A stretch of DNA of 61,748 bases from Gracilimonas mengyeensis (GTDB lineage Bacteria > Bacteroidota > Rhodothermia > Balneolales > Balneolaceae), in NCBI RefSeq assembly GCF_900182705.1, contig NZ_FXTP01000021.1, positions 1 to 61,748 on the forward strand, read 5' to 3'. Of this stretch, positions 52,884 through 61,529 are shown piece after piece. A program made the translations under genes and the position numbers. How positions within the stretch are numbered: the stretch's first letter is position 1; each line of letters opens with the position of its first letter. The notes under the pieces are model-generated. The model did not search any database. It saw nothing but the letters and a program-made list of their open reading frames with translations, and had not been told where the DNA came from.

Positions 52884-54041
52884 TTACTCAGCTTGCGTTA
52901 AAACCTTGTGTCCAGCCTCTTTCAAATCCAGATCTTTTTGGAAGAGCTTCACATCTTCTTTCATCATATCTTCCAAAAGGCCTTGCAGATCATACTTGGG
53001 TTTCCACCCAAGTTTTTCCTGGGCTTTCGTGGGATCGCCAATCAGCAAATCCACTTCGGTGGGACGGAAATAGCGGGGATCTACTTCAATGACGGCTTCG
53101 CCGGCTGAAAGCTGAAAGTCCGAAGCAGAAAGATTGGTGGCAGCTTTGTATTTCGCTTCATCCACTGAGTCGATGATTCCAATTTCTTCCACACCTTCGC
53201 CTTCAAATCTCAGTTTAATTCCAACCTCATTAAAGGCGGCGATAATGAAGTCGCGTACTTTGGTGGTTACTCCAGTGGCGATTACGAAGTCTTCTGCTTT
53301 GTCTTGTTGCAGCATCAGCCACATGGCTTCTACGTAATCTTTAGCATGGCCCCAGTCGCGTTTGGCATCCATGTTACCAATGTACATTTTGTCTTGGAGT
53401 CCTAAAGCAATTTTGGCAGCAGCACGCGTAATTTTCCGGGTTACAAAAGTCTCACCACGCAGCGGAGATTCATGGTTAAACAAAATACCGTTACAGGCAT
53501 ACATGTCGTAGGCTTCACGGTAGTTTACGGTAATCCAGTAGCCGTACAACTTAGCCGCGGCATAAGGCGAGCGGGGATAGAACGGAGTGGTTTCGGATTG
53601 GGGTACTTCCTGTACCAGTCCGTATAATTCTGAAGTGGAGGCCTGGTAGATCTTGGTTTTTTCGGTCATACCCAATAGCCGCACTGCTTCCAATACACGA
53701 AGAACTCCCAATGCATCCACATTGGCGGTATATTCAGGAGAATCAAAACTTACCTGCACATGACTCATAGCCCCGAGGTTATAAATCTCATCCGGCTGGG
53801 ATTCTTGAATAATGCGAGTGATGTTTAAAGAGTCAGACAAATCCCCATAATGCAAAATAAGCCGTTGATCTTTCTCATGCGGATCCTGGTACAAGTGATC
53901 AATACGATCGGTATTGAACTGGGAAGCTCTTCGTTTTATACCGTGTACGATGTACCCTTTTTTGATTAATAGTTCAGCCAGGTAAGCCCCGTCTTGTCCG
54001 GTGATGCCAGTGATTAAGGCAACTTTGTTTTGTTTACTCAT
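52884..54041 (-). CDS. gmd: GDP-mannose 4,6-dehydratase
   Basis: The first enzyme of GDP-L-fucose synthesis, turning GDP-D-mannose into GDP-4-keto-6-deoxymannose. It is an extended SDR with the NADP motif [14 protein letters not shown]. The catalytic Ser/Thr-Glu lie in ASTSELYG, and the Tyr-Lys pair is in [28 protein letters not shown] and [15 protein letters not shown] are diagnostic for Gmd. With 385 residues it is complete. Only a four-helix-bundle gene separates it from fcl, the next enzyme of the pathway. Its composition resembles the core genome more than the AT-rich block that follows. Confidence 0.95.
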   Translation of the reverse strand: MSKQNKVALITGITGQDGAYLAELLIKKGYIVHGIKRRASQFNTDRIDHLYQDPHEKDQRLILHYGDLSDSLNITRIIQESQPDEIYNLGAMSHVQVSFDSPEYTANVDALGVLRVLEAVRLLGMTEKTKIYQASTSELYGLVQEVPQSETTPFYPRSPYAAAKLYGYWITVNYREAYDMYACNGILFNHESPLRGETFVTRKITRAAAKIALGLQDKMYIGNMDAKRDWGHAKDYVEAMWLMLQQDKAEDFVIATGVTTKVRDFIIAAFNEVGIKLRFEGEGVEEIGIIDSVDEAKYKAATNLSASDFQLSAGEAVIEVDPRYFRPTEVDLLIGDPTKAQEKLGWKPKYDLQGLLEDMMKEDVKLFQKDLDLKEAGHKVLTQAE

Positions 54042-54053
54042 GGTTATTTTAAG

Positions 54054-54139
54054 TTGAAAGGTGGAAGCTCAAAGCTGAAAAGAGTGTAGCTCAAAGCTGA
54101 AAGTACTTTGAGCTTTCAGCTTCAGCCTTTCAGCTTTTT
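54054..54139. repeat. Direct/inverted repeat flanking the four-helix-bundle gene, left
   Basis: It contains TGAAAGGTGGAAGCTCAAAG, AGCTCAAAG/CTTTGAGCT as an inverted pair, GAGCTTTCAGCTT and CTTTCAGCTTTTTTT. The same sequence order is found on the other side of the gene at 54521-54571. The T-run may also end transcription on the plus strand. Confidence 0.75.
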
Positions 54140-54141
54140 TT

Positions 54142-54507
54142 CTAAATTGATTTATGTATTGAATTGATCAAACCTTTGATCATGGATGCTATTTCAAGTG
54201 CATCTGATTCTAATTTTGTTAACTGTTCGTTATTTATCCAATTCCTTCGTGCAAAAATAATTGCTAATGTTACTGTTTCATATGCTGAGCCTCTGGCAAT
54301 GTACAGGTAATGAATAAACTCTTTTTTCGAATTTCGTCCTTTACCCTCGGCAATATTCATTGCTATTGAGGTACTTGCTGCTTCAAATTGCTCCACAAGT
54401 CGAAAATGCTTTCTTGGCGTATTCAAATCTTCTGTCAGAGAGATCGCATAATCAGCAAAATCAATTGCCTTTTGCCATACCTGTAAATCCTTGAATGCAA
54501 AATCCAT
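54142..54507 (-). CDS. Four-helix-bundle protein (S23/IVP-Avd-like)
   Basis: A 121-residue all-helical protein of the 23S-rRNA-intervening-sequence/Avd-like four-helix-bundle family. It opens with FAFKDLQVWQKAIDFADYAI, followed by FRLVEQFEAASTSIAMNIAEGKGR, FIHYLYIARGSAYETVTLAI and a C-terminal helix ending IKGLINSIHK. This helix-bundle family includes rRNA intervening-sequence products and the Avd accessory protein of diversity-generating retroelements; most members have no known role. It interrupts the gmd-fcl pair and is bracketed by matching repeats, so it looks like an insertion. No reverse transcriptase is in the window. Confidence 0.88.
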   Translation of the reverse strand: MDFAFKDLQVWQKAIDFADYAISLTEDLNTPRKHFRLVEQFEAASTSIAMNIAEGKGRNSKKEFIHYLYIARGSAYETVTLAIIFARRNWINNEQLTKLESDALEIASMIKGLINSIHKSI

Positions 54508-54520
54508 GTTTTATAGTGTT

Positions 54521-54571
54521 TGAAGGTGAAAGCTCAAATCTGAAAGCACTTTGAGCCTTGAGCTTTCAGCT
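54521..54571. repeat. Direct/inverted repeat flanking the four-helix-bundle gene, right
   Basis: TGAAGGTGAAAGCTCAAATC, CACTTTGAGC and GAGCTTTCAGCTT match the left repeat block for block, with an internal deletion of about 20 bp relative to it. Confidence 0.75.
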
Positions 54572-54574
54572 TAT

Positions 54575-55537
54575 TCAGCTATTGATTTCCACTTCTTTAA
54601 TTTCATCCAGGTGATCCAAAAACCACTGGTACGTATCCCGGATACCTTCCTCTAATCCAATATCAGCTTTCCAGCCGAGTTCGTTGATGCGGGACACATC
54701 CATCAATTTTCTTGGAGTGCCATCCGGCTTTGAAGAGTCCCAATCGATATCGCCTTCATGTCCCACGACCTGCTGAACGGTTTCGGCCAGTTTCTTAATG
54801 GTCAGATCTTCTCCGGTTCCGGCATTGGTGAGGTCGTATTCCAGCTCATCTTCGTATTCCATAATAAACAATACGGACTCAGCCAAATCTTCCACATGCA
54901 AGAATTCGCGCATGGGTGAACCGGTTCCCCACAAAGGCACCGGTGCATGCCCATTTTCCTTGGCTTCATGAAACTTACGAATCATGGCGGGGAGTACGTG
55001 CGACGTTTTCAGATCAAAGTTATCGCGGGGCCCGTACAGGTTCGTAGGCATCATAGAAATGTACTTTCTGCCATACTGTTTATTTAAGGCCTGACATAAT
55101 TTAATGCCTGAAATCTTAGCTATGGCATACCACTCATTGGTAGGCTCCAGTGGCCCGGTTAATAAATATTCTTCTTTAAGTGGCTGATCAGCGTGCTTGG
55201 GATAGATACAGGAACTTCCCAGAAAAATTAAATCCTGTATATCGTTTTCATGCGCCGCATTAATGAGGTTGGCCTCTATCATCAGATTATCATACAAAAA
55301 CTGCCACGGATATTCATTATTGGCAAGAATTCCACCTACCCGGGCAGCTGCAATAATTACTACATCCGGTTTCTGTTCTGCAATAAAAGCATTGGTTGCT
55401 TTCTGGTTCCGTAAATCGAGTTCACTGCTGGTAGCAGTTAACAAGTTCTCGTACCCATTGGCTTTTAAATTTTCAACAATAGCAGAACCCACCATTCCAC
55501 GGTGTCCAGCTACATAAATCTTTGCGTTTTTATTCAT
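54575..55537 (-). CDS. fcl: GDP-L-fucose synthase
   Basis: The bifunctional epimerase/reductase (WcaG) that converts GDP-4-keto-6-deoxymannose to GDP-L-fucose. It is an SDR with the NADP motif GHRGMVGSAIV, the catalytic Ser-Ser-Cys segment LGSSCIYPKHADQPLKE, the Tyr-Lys pair in EWYAIAKISG and NLYGPRDNFD. At 320 residues it is complete. It is the first biosynthetic gene after UpxY on the minus strand, with an 824-bp gap that should contain a promoter or a long antitermination leader. Together with gmd it shows that the surface polymer probably contains fucose or a derivative. Confidence 0.95.
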   Translation of the reverse strand: MNKNAKIYVAGHRGMVGSAIVENLKANGYENLLTATSSELDLRNQKATNAFIAEQKPDVVIIAAARVGGILANNEYPWQFLYDNLMIEANLINAAHENDIQDLIFLGSSCIYPKHADQPLKEEYLLTGPLEPTNEWYAIAKISGIKLCQALNKQYGRKYISMMPTNLYGPRDNFDLKTSHVLPAMIRKFHEAKENGHAPVPLWGTGSPMREFLHVEDLAESVLFIMEYEDELEYDLTNAGTGEDLTIKKLAETVQQVVGHEGDIDWDSSKPDGTPRKLMDVSRINELGWKADIGLEEGIRDTYQWFLDHLDEIKEVEINS

Positions 55538-56361
55538 TGTTGATTGCTGATTGAAATTTGCAGATTACAGATTTGGTCTTGCTTCACCCTAATATTTTTT
55601 CTGTGAATAATTTAGTCAAAAACTAAGTTCAATTTTAATTTATAAGTGTTAGAAATTTTTATGGTTATGGAAGCGGTTCTTTGGATTACAGATTGCAAAT
55701 TACAGATTTATCAGTAGTGTAGTTGTTGATGGTGGTTTTGTTCCTTTCTTAACACCTCTCGGTCTGACGGCACAAAGCCCGTCTGACCGATGGTTGCATT
55801 CGAGGAATTGAGCCTTAAGCTATCCATCAGACGGCTCTCTGCAGGATTTTGTGCACTAATCTTTAAGCAGCCGTCAGATGGATTAAGGCACCACCACAAT
55901 CTTCAATTTTTAATCTTTAATTACCCATACATCTCACATCCCTCACACTCCGTGACATCAAGCAATTAAACTTAATCAAGGAGATCCCGGATCGGCGCTT
56001 CCGCTTGTCCGATATGACTTAACGTTTACGGTCAACCTCACCGTCAGCAACAATCATGATAATCCTTTAATCCTGAACATCATGGTTCGCAATGATAAAC
56101 TTACCAGAGCTTCAGTGTTTTAACCACCTCCAAACTTTCCAAAGAATCCTTCCCCTTGCCAAGGGGAAGACAGATGGGGGCGATAATTCAGGCACCTTCA
56201 ACTTCCCAAACCTTTAGAACCGGAGGTTCTGGCATGCATCACGAACGAGACGTTCGTAACGAGCACTAGGGGGCGAAGATGTCCAATTCAACCCATCATT
56301 GCGTTCCAACGCAGAGCGTAGGAACGAGTCAATAAACCATTCAATGTTGAATGTTTCTTGT
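55538..56361. other. Gap between fcl and UpxY with several repeat types
   Basis: No gene is supported. It holds AGATTACAGATT-type simple repeats (near 55560 and 55684), a long imperfect palindrome around 55725-55905 (GGTGGT to ACCACC, with GTCTGACGG and CCGTCAGA arms), a fragment of hairpin family P (about 55920-55965), a family Q copy (56143-56197) and a GCGTTCCAACGC hairpin (56294-56329). Confidence 0.65.
56294..56329. repeat. GTTCC hairpin element, copy 1 of 3
   Basis: CATCATTGCGTTCCAACGC pairs as CGTTCC-ACGC with GCGT-GGAACG around AGA. Copies 2 and 3 are at 59511-59546 and 61469-61501. Confidence 0.7.
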
Positions 56362-56862
56362 TCAATGTTCCCCAAGCATCACTCCTTCGACCTCGGCGCT
56401 GATCTGCAGCCCCAGGCTTTCCAGGCGAATTCCTACTCGGGAATCTTTGGTGTACATCACTTCGCCGTCTCTGCCTTGCAGCGGACCAGCCTGTACCGTT
56501 ACTTTTTGTCCGGCTTTGAAATTGCTGACCTTCAAATCCATGTGGCTGTAATCAGCCAGGAATTTCCACATACGGTTCATGTCTTCATCACGGATCACAG
56601 CCGGTTTTCCGCGGTAGAACACAAAATTTACTACTGCGTCATCTTGCAACACCTGAAATCGCTCTTTCTCCGTACAACAGACAAATACATAGGAAGATAT
56701 CACCGGGACTGCCACCACTTTCACGCGATCACTCCACTGCCGTTTACTTTTCTTGAGTGGCAGGTAGACTTCAAAACCACGATCCTCAAGCCGGTCATGC
56801 ACTTTTTTCTCAGCCCGAGCCCGGGTGTATATGGCCATCCAGTTTTTTGGTGATGTTGGCAT
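56362..56862 (-). CDS. UpxY-like NusG-family transcription antiterminator
   Basis: A specialised NusG paralogue like UpxY/RfaH, which loads on RNA polymerase near the start of a polysaccharide operon and lets it read through long AT-rich DNA. The NGN domain begins NWMAIYTRARAEKKVHDRL and includes VYLPLKKSKRQWSDR and VPVISSYVFV. The C-terminal KOW domain has FKAGQKVTVQAGPLQGRDGEV. I start at the ATG at 56862; a frame opening 10 codons earlier reads through repeat-derived sequence. The product has 166 residues. It heads the minus-strand capsule genes, as UpxY does in Bacteroides. No UpxZ-like partner is seen. Confidence 0.88.
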   Translation of the reverse strand: MPTSPKNWMAIYTRARAEKKVHDRLEDRGFEVYLPLKKSKRQWSDRVKVVAVPVISSYVFVCCTEKERFQVLQDDAVVNFVFYRGKPAVIRDEDMNRMWKFLADYSHMDLKVSNFKAGQKVTVQAGPLQGRDGEVMYTKDSRVGIRLESLGLQISAEVEGVMLGEH

Positions 56863-56954
56863 GGTGTAATGATTATAGATTACAGATTGCAACTTGGTAC
56901 TACTTGGAATTCATTTTAACAAACTAGCGTGTAAAGCATCCTTGCTTATACAGT

Positions 56955-57020
56955 ATCCCACATCCCTCACAATCAGTCAGGAACTCACTGACTGATTGGT
57001 CTCCCTTCAAAGGGAGACTG
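56955..57020. repeat. Hairpin family P, copy 1
   Basis: CATCCCTCACAATCAGTCAG, loop GAACTCA, CTGACTGATT, then the second hairpin CTCCCTTCAAAGGGAG. See the finding on compensating stem changes. Confidence 0.8.
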
Positions 57021-57065
57021 ATTCTGGTCATAAAAGAGAATCTGTGAACTTTTTATAATTAAATT

Positions 57066-57113
57066 TAACCAAAGAGCCCTTCCCCTTACGAAGGGGAAGA
57101 CAGAAGGGGTCAA
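57066..57113 (+). repeat. Family Q hairpin copy upstream of UpxY
   Basis: TTCCCCTTACGAAGGGGAA is followed by GACAGAAGGGGTC. The same block recurs at 56150, 58302, 58618 and 58934. Confidence 0.75.
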
Positions 57114-57154
57114 AGATATAAGATTCAACTTACCTCGCTTCCATCTTTTAATTT

Positions 57155-57697
57155 TCAATCTTCAATTTCCCCATCTCCTTCGAAAATTAGCACGTGGTCT
57201 TCATTTTCCAGCAACTTGGGATCCCATTCAGCGGGACTGAACACAGCTATGCGTATCTTCTTACCAGTCAGTTTCTCGGCTTTTTGGTTAAGTGAACTTA
57301 AATAATCACGGTTCACTTCACCGATTACATATAAATCTATGGTAGGACCTTCTTTTCCCCGTGCCAAAGAACCGGTCAGATACACTTTCTTGGGTTTACC
57401 CAAACGGTTGATCACCTTCTCTACCACCTGCTCGATGCCTACTGTTTTCATCAGCAAATTCCGTACTTCATTGTACAATGGATATTGCTGATTTACACTA
57501 AATAGCTTCTTGTTCCCTTCTTTTTCTGCAGCAATGATACCCGCTTCTTCCAACTTATTTAACTCTTGCCGAACAGCGTTACTGGACACGTCAAATTCTC
57601 CTGATAATCCTCTTAAGTAAGATTTCAGTTCAGGATTAATAAAGAACTTGAGCAGCAACTTTACACGAAGTTGACTGGATATTAAAGCATCAAGCAT
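57155..57697 (-). CDS. Winged-helix plus nucleotidyltransferase-fold protein
   Basis: Residues 1-70 form a winged helix (LRGLSGEFDVSSNAVRQELNKL with the wing EKEGNKKLFSVN), like ArsR/MarR-type regulators. Residues 100-165 resemble a minimal nucleotidyltransferase: VYLTGSLARGKEGPTIDLYVIG. The GS-x-ARG motif is kept (109-114), but the usual D-x-D has become T-x-D (T119, D121), so one metal-binding aspartate is missing and activity is doubtful. It stands before UpxY on the same strand with a 292-bp gap. Regulation of the capsule operon is the likely role, from context. Confidence 0.72.
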   Translation of the reverse strand: MLDALISSQLRVKLLLKFFINPELKSYLRGLSGEFDVSSNAVRQELNKLEEAGIIAAEKEGNKKLFSVNQQYPLYNEVRNLLMKTVGIEQVVEKVINRLGKPKKVYLTGSLARGKEGPTIDLYVIGEVNRDYLSSLNQKAEKLTGKKIRIAVFSPAEWDPKLLENEDHVLIFEGDGEIED

Positions 57698-57902
57698 ATG
57701 TGCATTTTAGAAAAAGTGATAAAATAGAATGGATTTAAAAACCAGCTTCAGATGCAGTAAACCTGGCTTACAGATTAAAACATCTGCTTAACCAAGTCTT
57801 TTAACCCCCACATAAGTATTCATTTTATTTGTGAATGCATCTGTCGCCGGCCAATTTGAACACAGCTTCGCCACGTCAGTCACATAAATGCAACCAAAAT
57901 AT

Positions 57903-57921
57903 TGAGTATCAATTATACTCA
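57903..57921. promoter_or_regulatory. Operator-like dyad upstream of the capsule regulator
   Basis: TGAGTAT (57903-57909), spacer CAATT, ATACTCA (57915-57921): a perfect 7-5-7 dyad about 206 bp before the winged-helix gene. Its size suits a dimeric winged-helix regulator. The link is not proved. Confidence 0.35.
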
Positions 57922-58110
57922 TATTCGAACAGCGTATACAACTGGTTAAAGAATTTCTAATCGGAAGGCTACCCGAAACTGAAAACCTGTTTTTTTAACC
58001 TAACTGCGTGCTATACCCTAACACTATTTCGGGACAAAGAAACTGAGTTTCCTTTTAAAGTAAAATTAGTATCTGTTAAGGGAAGTTTGTGCCGTGTGTG
58101 TGTTTGATCT

Positions 58111-58200
58111 TGAATTATCCCCGCTTCAAACATCGCATATCCCTCACAATCAATTCAAAAACTTATTGAATTGATTGATCTCCCTTCGAAGGGAGATTTT
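58111..58200. repeat. Hairpin family P, copy 2
   Basis: AATCAATTCAA, loop AAACTTA, TTGAATTGATT, then CTCCCTTCGAAGGGAG, preceded by GAATTATCCCCGC and CATATCCCTCAC. Confidence 0.8.
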
Positions 58201-58268
58201 TCATTGCATATATTGAAGCTTAATTCAAATAGGAGCCGTTCAATATTCCACCATCATCCAACTATTGA

Positions 58269-59130
58269 TAATTGTAAGATTTTAAACTCCCCAACGAGTC
58301 CTTCCCTTTATCAAGGGGAAGACAGATGGGATCGAAAATGCAGGACATGCTTAATCTGCCTTATTTTCTCATCTTGTCAACTATTCTACCGGAATACAAG
58401 TCTAAGACTTGTCAAGTTTAAGCTATTTGCTATGTCAGACTTAGTCAGGGCTTTAACTTTTAAGTTGTAAACTTAAAAGATCTACTTATGGATTCTGTTG
58501 ATCTCAGATTCTAAATAATAATCATGCTCATCCTCTAATCCTGATAATCATGGTTCAAAATGATAAACTTGCCAGGGCCATGATATTTTAGTAACCACAA
58601 AACTCACCAACGAGTCCTTCCCCTTACGAAGGGGAAGACAGAAGGGGTCGAGAATGCAGGACAAGCTTAATCTGCCTTATTTTCTCATCATGTCAACTAT
58701 CCTGCCGGAATACAAGTTTAAGACTTGACAGGTTTAAGCCATTTGCTATGCCAGATTTACTCAGGACTTAGACTTTCAAGTTGCAAACTTAAAAGATCTA
58801 TTTATAGCCACTATCGTTCTCAGGTTACAAACTATCATCATGCACATCCTCTAATCCTTAAAATCGTGGTTCACAATGATAAACTTGCCAGGGCCTTGAT
58901 ATTTTAGCAACCACAAAACTCACCAATGAGTCCTTCCCCTTATCAAGGGGAAGACAGAAGGGGGCGAAAATGCAAGACAAGCTTAATCTGCCTTATTTCC
59001 TCATCATGTCAACTATACTACCAAAATACAAGTCTAAGACTTGTCAGGTTAAAGCCAGTTGCCATGTCAGACTTAGTCAGGGCTTTTAACTTTTAAGTTG
59101 CAAACTTAAAAGATCTCGTGACGCTCAATC
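58269..59130. repeat. Tandem repeat with 316-bp period
   Basis: The anchor GAGTCCTTCC occurs at 58296, 58612 and 58928, exactly 316 bp apart each time. Each unit holds the family Q hairpin (CCCCTTATCAAGGGG type), CTTAATCTGCCTTATTT, a short palindrome (ACAAGTCT-A-AGACTTGT), TTAAGTT/AACTTAA, and ATCCTCTAATCC. The third unit is truncated at about 59130. Single fragments lie at 56048-56200 and 59263-59400. Confidence 0.85.
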
Positions 59131-59138
59131 TTTAATCT

Positions 59139-59220
59139 TGAATTATCCCCACATCTCACATCCCTCACACTCAGTCAGGAACTCACTGACTGAGTGATCT
59201 CCCTTCGAAGGGAGACTTGC
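59139..59220. repeat. Hairpin family P, copy 3
   Basis: CACTCAGTCAG, loop GAACTCA, CTGACTGAGTG, then CTCCCTTCGAAGGGAG. Again it follows GAATTATCCCCAC. Confidence 0.8.
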
Positions 59221-59510
59221 TCTTTAATTGGTCTTTGAACTTGAAATACCTATTCGAAAACAAAATCATGTTCATCCTTTAATCCTGAAAATCATGGTTC
59301 AAACATGATGTGACTACCAATGTTTTGAAGGTCTTAACTACCAAAACTTTCAATCTAAACAAGAGGAAAACAGATGGGCTTGTGGCCAGTGGCTTTGCAA
59401 TTTTAGCAAACCAAAAATTAAAAATTGAATCGCTGCGCTATGGAAGATTGGTTTATTTGCACCGTACCAATTTTCAATCTTCAATTTTTAATCCTGAATC
59501 CCCCCGCACC

Positions 59511-59546
59511 CATCATTGTGTTCCAACGCAGAGCGTAGGAACGAGT
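59511..59546. repeat. GTTCC hairpin element, copy 2 of 3
   Basis: CATCATTGTGTTCCAACGC and AGCGTAGGAACGAG; nearly identical to 56294-56329. Confidence 0.7.
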
Positions 59547-59649
59547 TAGATAATGCAGGGCAAGCTTGATCTGCAATGTTGTTTATTGTGGCGGGGACTT
59601 TCCGTAAGTTTGCACGATTGCAATCTAAACGCACATTTTGCAGTTTATT

Positions 59650-60537
59650 ATGAAAAACGATTATGAATTTGTGGACGGCACAAGGCTTTCGTCAGTGATT
59701 GAAGCCTTAATTTTTGCCAGTGAAGAACCGATCCCGGGATCTAAAGTCCGGGATATTATTGTGGATAATGAGGAACAAATTGAGATCACCGAAGAAACGG
59801 TACAGGATTTTGTTGATAAGCTGAACCAACGCTATGACGAGAACGGACTGAGTTTTCGTATTGAACGCATGGGCGGCGGATACACGTTTGTCACCCAAAA
59901 GAAATATCACTACTGGCTGAGCATCTTTCAGCATGAAAATGCCTACCGAAAACTGTCGCAGTCGGCAATTGAGTCGCTGGCTATTGTGGCCTACCGGCAG
60001 CCTATCACCAAACCGGAAGTGGACCAAATACGAGGTGTGGATTCGGGTTATATATTAAGGCAACTAATGGAGAAAGCATTGATTGAAGTATCAGGTCGTG
60101 CTGACAGCCCAGGGAAGCCGCTGCTGTATCGTACCACCAAACACTTTCTGCGGCACTTTGGTATTAACTCGGTGGATGAACTTCCGAAACCGCGTGAGAT
60201 TGATGAGATCCTGAAAGATGACGACATGGCCGAACATCGGCAGTTATTGATGGAACGCCAGTTGATGATGGACGAGATGGAAGATGAAGAAATTGAGGAA
60301 GAGGAAAATGCTATCGACAAAGTCCTTTATGAAATGAAGGACCAGGGCGTGGAGGAAACCATTGAGGAACAAAAGCCGGATGATCCGGATGAAGAAGATA
60401 GCGAGACTTCTGATTCTGTCGATGAGAAGGATGCGGATGCCCCGATATCTACCAATGGCCAAAATGGCGAAGAAGATCATCACCCCAAAAAGAACAAAGA
60501 AACTAAAGACAACGACCAAACTAACGAGGAAGAATGA
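59650..60537 (+). CDS. scpB: Segregation and condensation protein B
   Basis: ScpB binds ScpA (the kleisin) and SMC in the bacterial condensin complex that compacts and separates chromosomes. Two winged-helix domains occupy about residues 8-180; LSSVIEALIFASEEPIPGSKV opens the first, and SQSAIESLAIVAYRQPITKPEVDQIRGVDS is the hallmark block. A long acidic tail rich in Glu and Asp (about 205-295) extends beyond the usual core. I start at the ATG at 59650; a TTG at 59638 would add four residues. Its stop overlaps the rluB start by four bases (ATGA). No scpA is in the window. Confidence 0.93.
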   Translation: MKNDYEFVDGTRLSSVIEALIFASEEPIPGSKVRDIIVDNEEQIEITEETVQDFVDKLNQRYDENGLSFRIERMGGGYTFVTQKKYHYWLSIFQHENAYRKLSQSAIESLAIVAYRQPITKPEVDQIRGVDSGYILRQLMEKALIEVSGRADSPGKPLLYRTTKHFLRHFGINSVDELPKPREIDEILKDDDMAEHRQLLMERQLMMDEMEDEEIEEEENAIDKVLYEMKDQGVEETIEEQKPDDPDEEDSETSDSVDEKDADAPISTNGQNGEEDHHPKKNKETKDNDQTNEEE

Positions 60538-61364
60538 GTAAGGGAAAAGGCGGAAACAAGAATTATAAAAACAAGGCCGATTATAAGAAACCGGCCAAAG
60601 CCGACCAGAATTATTCGCAAGATGAGGAAATCCGGATTAATAAATTTATAGCCCACGCCGGATTTTGCTCGCGCCGGGAGGCTGATACCTATATTTCTGC
60701 CGGCAAAGTACAAGTGAACGGTGAAGTGGTAACCGAACTCGGCACTAAAGTCCGCCGTAAGGATACCGTAGTTGTTGATGGGCAGAATCTGAGCCTTGAG
60801 CCTTTTGTGTACCTGTTACTGCATAAATCTAAGGATGTGATCACCACCACCGATGACGAAAAAGACCGCACTACAGTGATGGACCAGATCGAATCAGCTA
60901 CCGGTCACCGTGTGTATCCTGTGGGACGCCTGGACCGCAACACCACCGGCCTGCTCTTACTTACCAACGATGGTGACCTGGCTCACCGGCTGATGCACCC
61001 CAGCTATAGTGTGCGCAAAACCTATCAAGTGAGGACAGACAACCCGCTTTCAGAAGCGCAACTGGAGCAGTTCCTGGACGGTATTGAACTCGAAGACGGT
61101 CCTGCCAAAGGCTATAACGTAGTCCAGTTTGTGGATGATCCGCATACTTTTGAGATGTCGGTTTTTGAAGGAAGGAACCGTTTGATCCGTCGTATGGTGG
61201 AATTTCATGGCACGGAAGTAACCAAGCTGAAACGTATTGAATATGCCGGCCTTACTTTAAAGGATGTGCCTATGGGCCGCTGGCGTTTTCTCCGTCAGAA
61301 TGAGGTGAATAACCTCCGGAAGATGGTGAAGCTGGAGACCCTGGATTTTAATAAGGGGAATTAG
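60534..61364 (+). CDS. Pseudouridine synthase RluB/RsuA family
   Basis: An rRNA pseudouridine synthase of the RsuA/RluB/E/F family, probably acting on 23S rRNA helix 89 like RluB. A lysine-rich N-terminal tail (1-30) precedes an S4 RNA-binding domain (INKFIAHAGFCSRREADTYI). The catalytic aspartate is in PVGRLDRNTTGLLLLTNDGDL, and RLMHPSYSVRKTYQV and GRNRLIRRMVEFHGTEVTKLKRI complete the fold. The length of 276 residues suits RluB. It is translationally coupled to scpB by a four-base overlap, the common scpB-rluB pairing in many bacteria. The target site within rRNA is inferred. Confidence 0.92.
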   Translation: MSKGKGGNKNYKNKADYKKPAKADQNYSQDEEIRINKFIAHAGFCSRREADTYISAGKVQVNGEVVTELGTKVRRKDTVVVDGQNLSLEPFVYLLLHKSKDVITTTDDEKDRTTVMDQIESATGHRVYPVGRLDRNTTGLLLLTNDGDLAHRLMHPSYSVRKTYQVRTDNPLSEAQLEQFLDGIELEDGPAKGYNVVQFVDDPHTFEMSVFEGRNRLIRRMVEFHGTEVTKLKRIEYAGLTLKDVPMGRWRFLRQNEVNNLRKMVKLETLDFNKGN

Positions 61365-61468
61365 GGGGATTGCAGATTGCAGATTGCAGATTAAAAATTG
61401 GTTATTTGTGTAGTTATTAATTGTGACACTATTCGTAACTTTTTGTTTTAACTGGTCCAAAATCCTGT

Positions 61469-61501
61469 CATTTCGTTCCAACGCAGAGCGTGGGAACGAG
61501 G
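61469..61501. repeat. GTTCC hairpin element, copy 3 of 3
   Basis: GTCATTTCGTTCCAACGC with GCGTGGGAACGAGG. Here the right arm has G where copies 1 and 2 have A. Confidence 0.7.
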
Positions 61502-61529
61502 AAATAAGGACATCTGCTTATGCAGGCAT

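Larger units (their letters stand above)
57698..59649. other. 1.95-kb divergent gap full of tandem repeats
   Basis: No gene is supported. The first 400 bp should hold the promoter for the capsule regulator genes, including the dyad at 57903-57921. It then contains hairpin family P copies (58111-58200, 59139-59220), a 316-bp tandem repeat (58269-59130), ATCCTNTAATCCTG motifs and a GTTCC hairpin (59511-59546). The last 90 bp lead into scpB. Confidence 0.75.

Noticed and set aside
56299-56853. 184-residue plus-strand frame opposite UpxY
   Set aside because: The minus-strand frame has clear NGN and KOW motifs. The plus-strand one has none and begins in a repeat hairpin.
58269-59130. CRISPR array
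   Set aside because: The period is 316 bp, the repeats are long and imperfect, there are no short unique spacers, and no cas gene is present.
60048-60713. Minus-strand frames opposite scpB/rluB
   Set aside because: They are Ser- or Ile/Phe-rich shadows of the acidic ScpB tail and Lys-rich RluB start.
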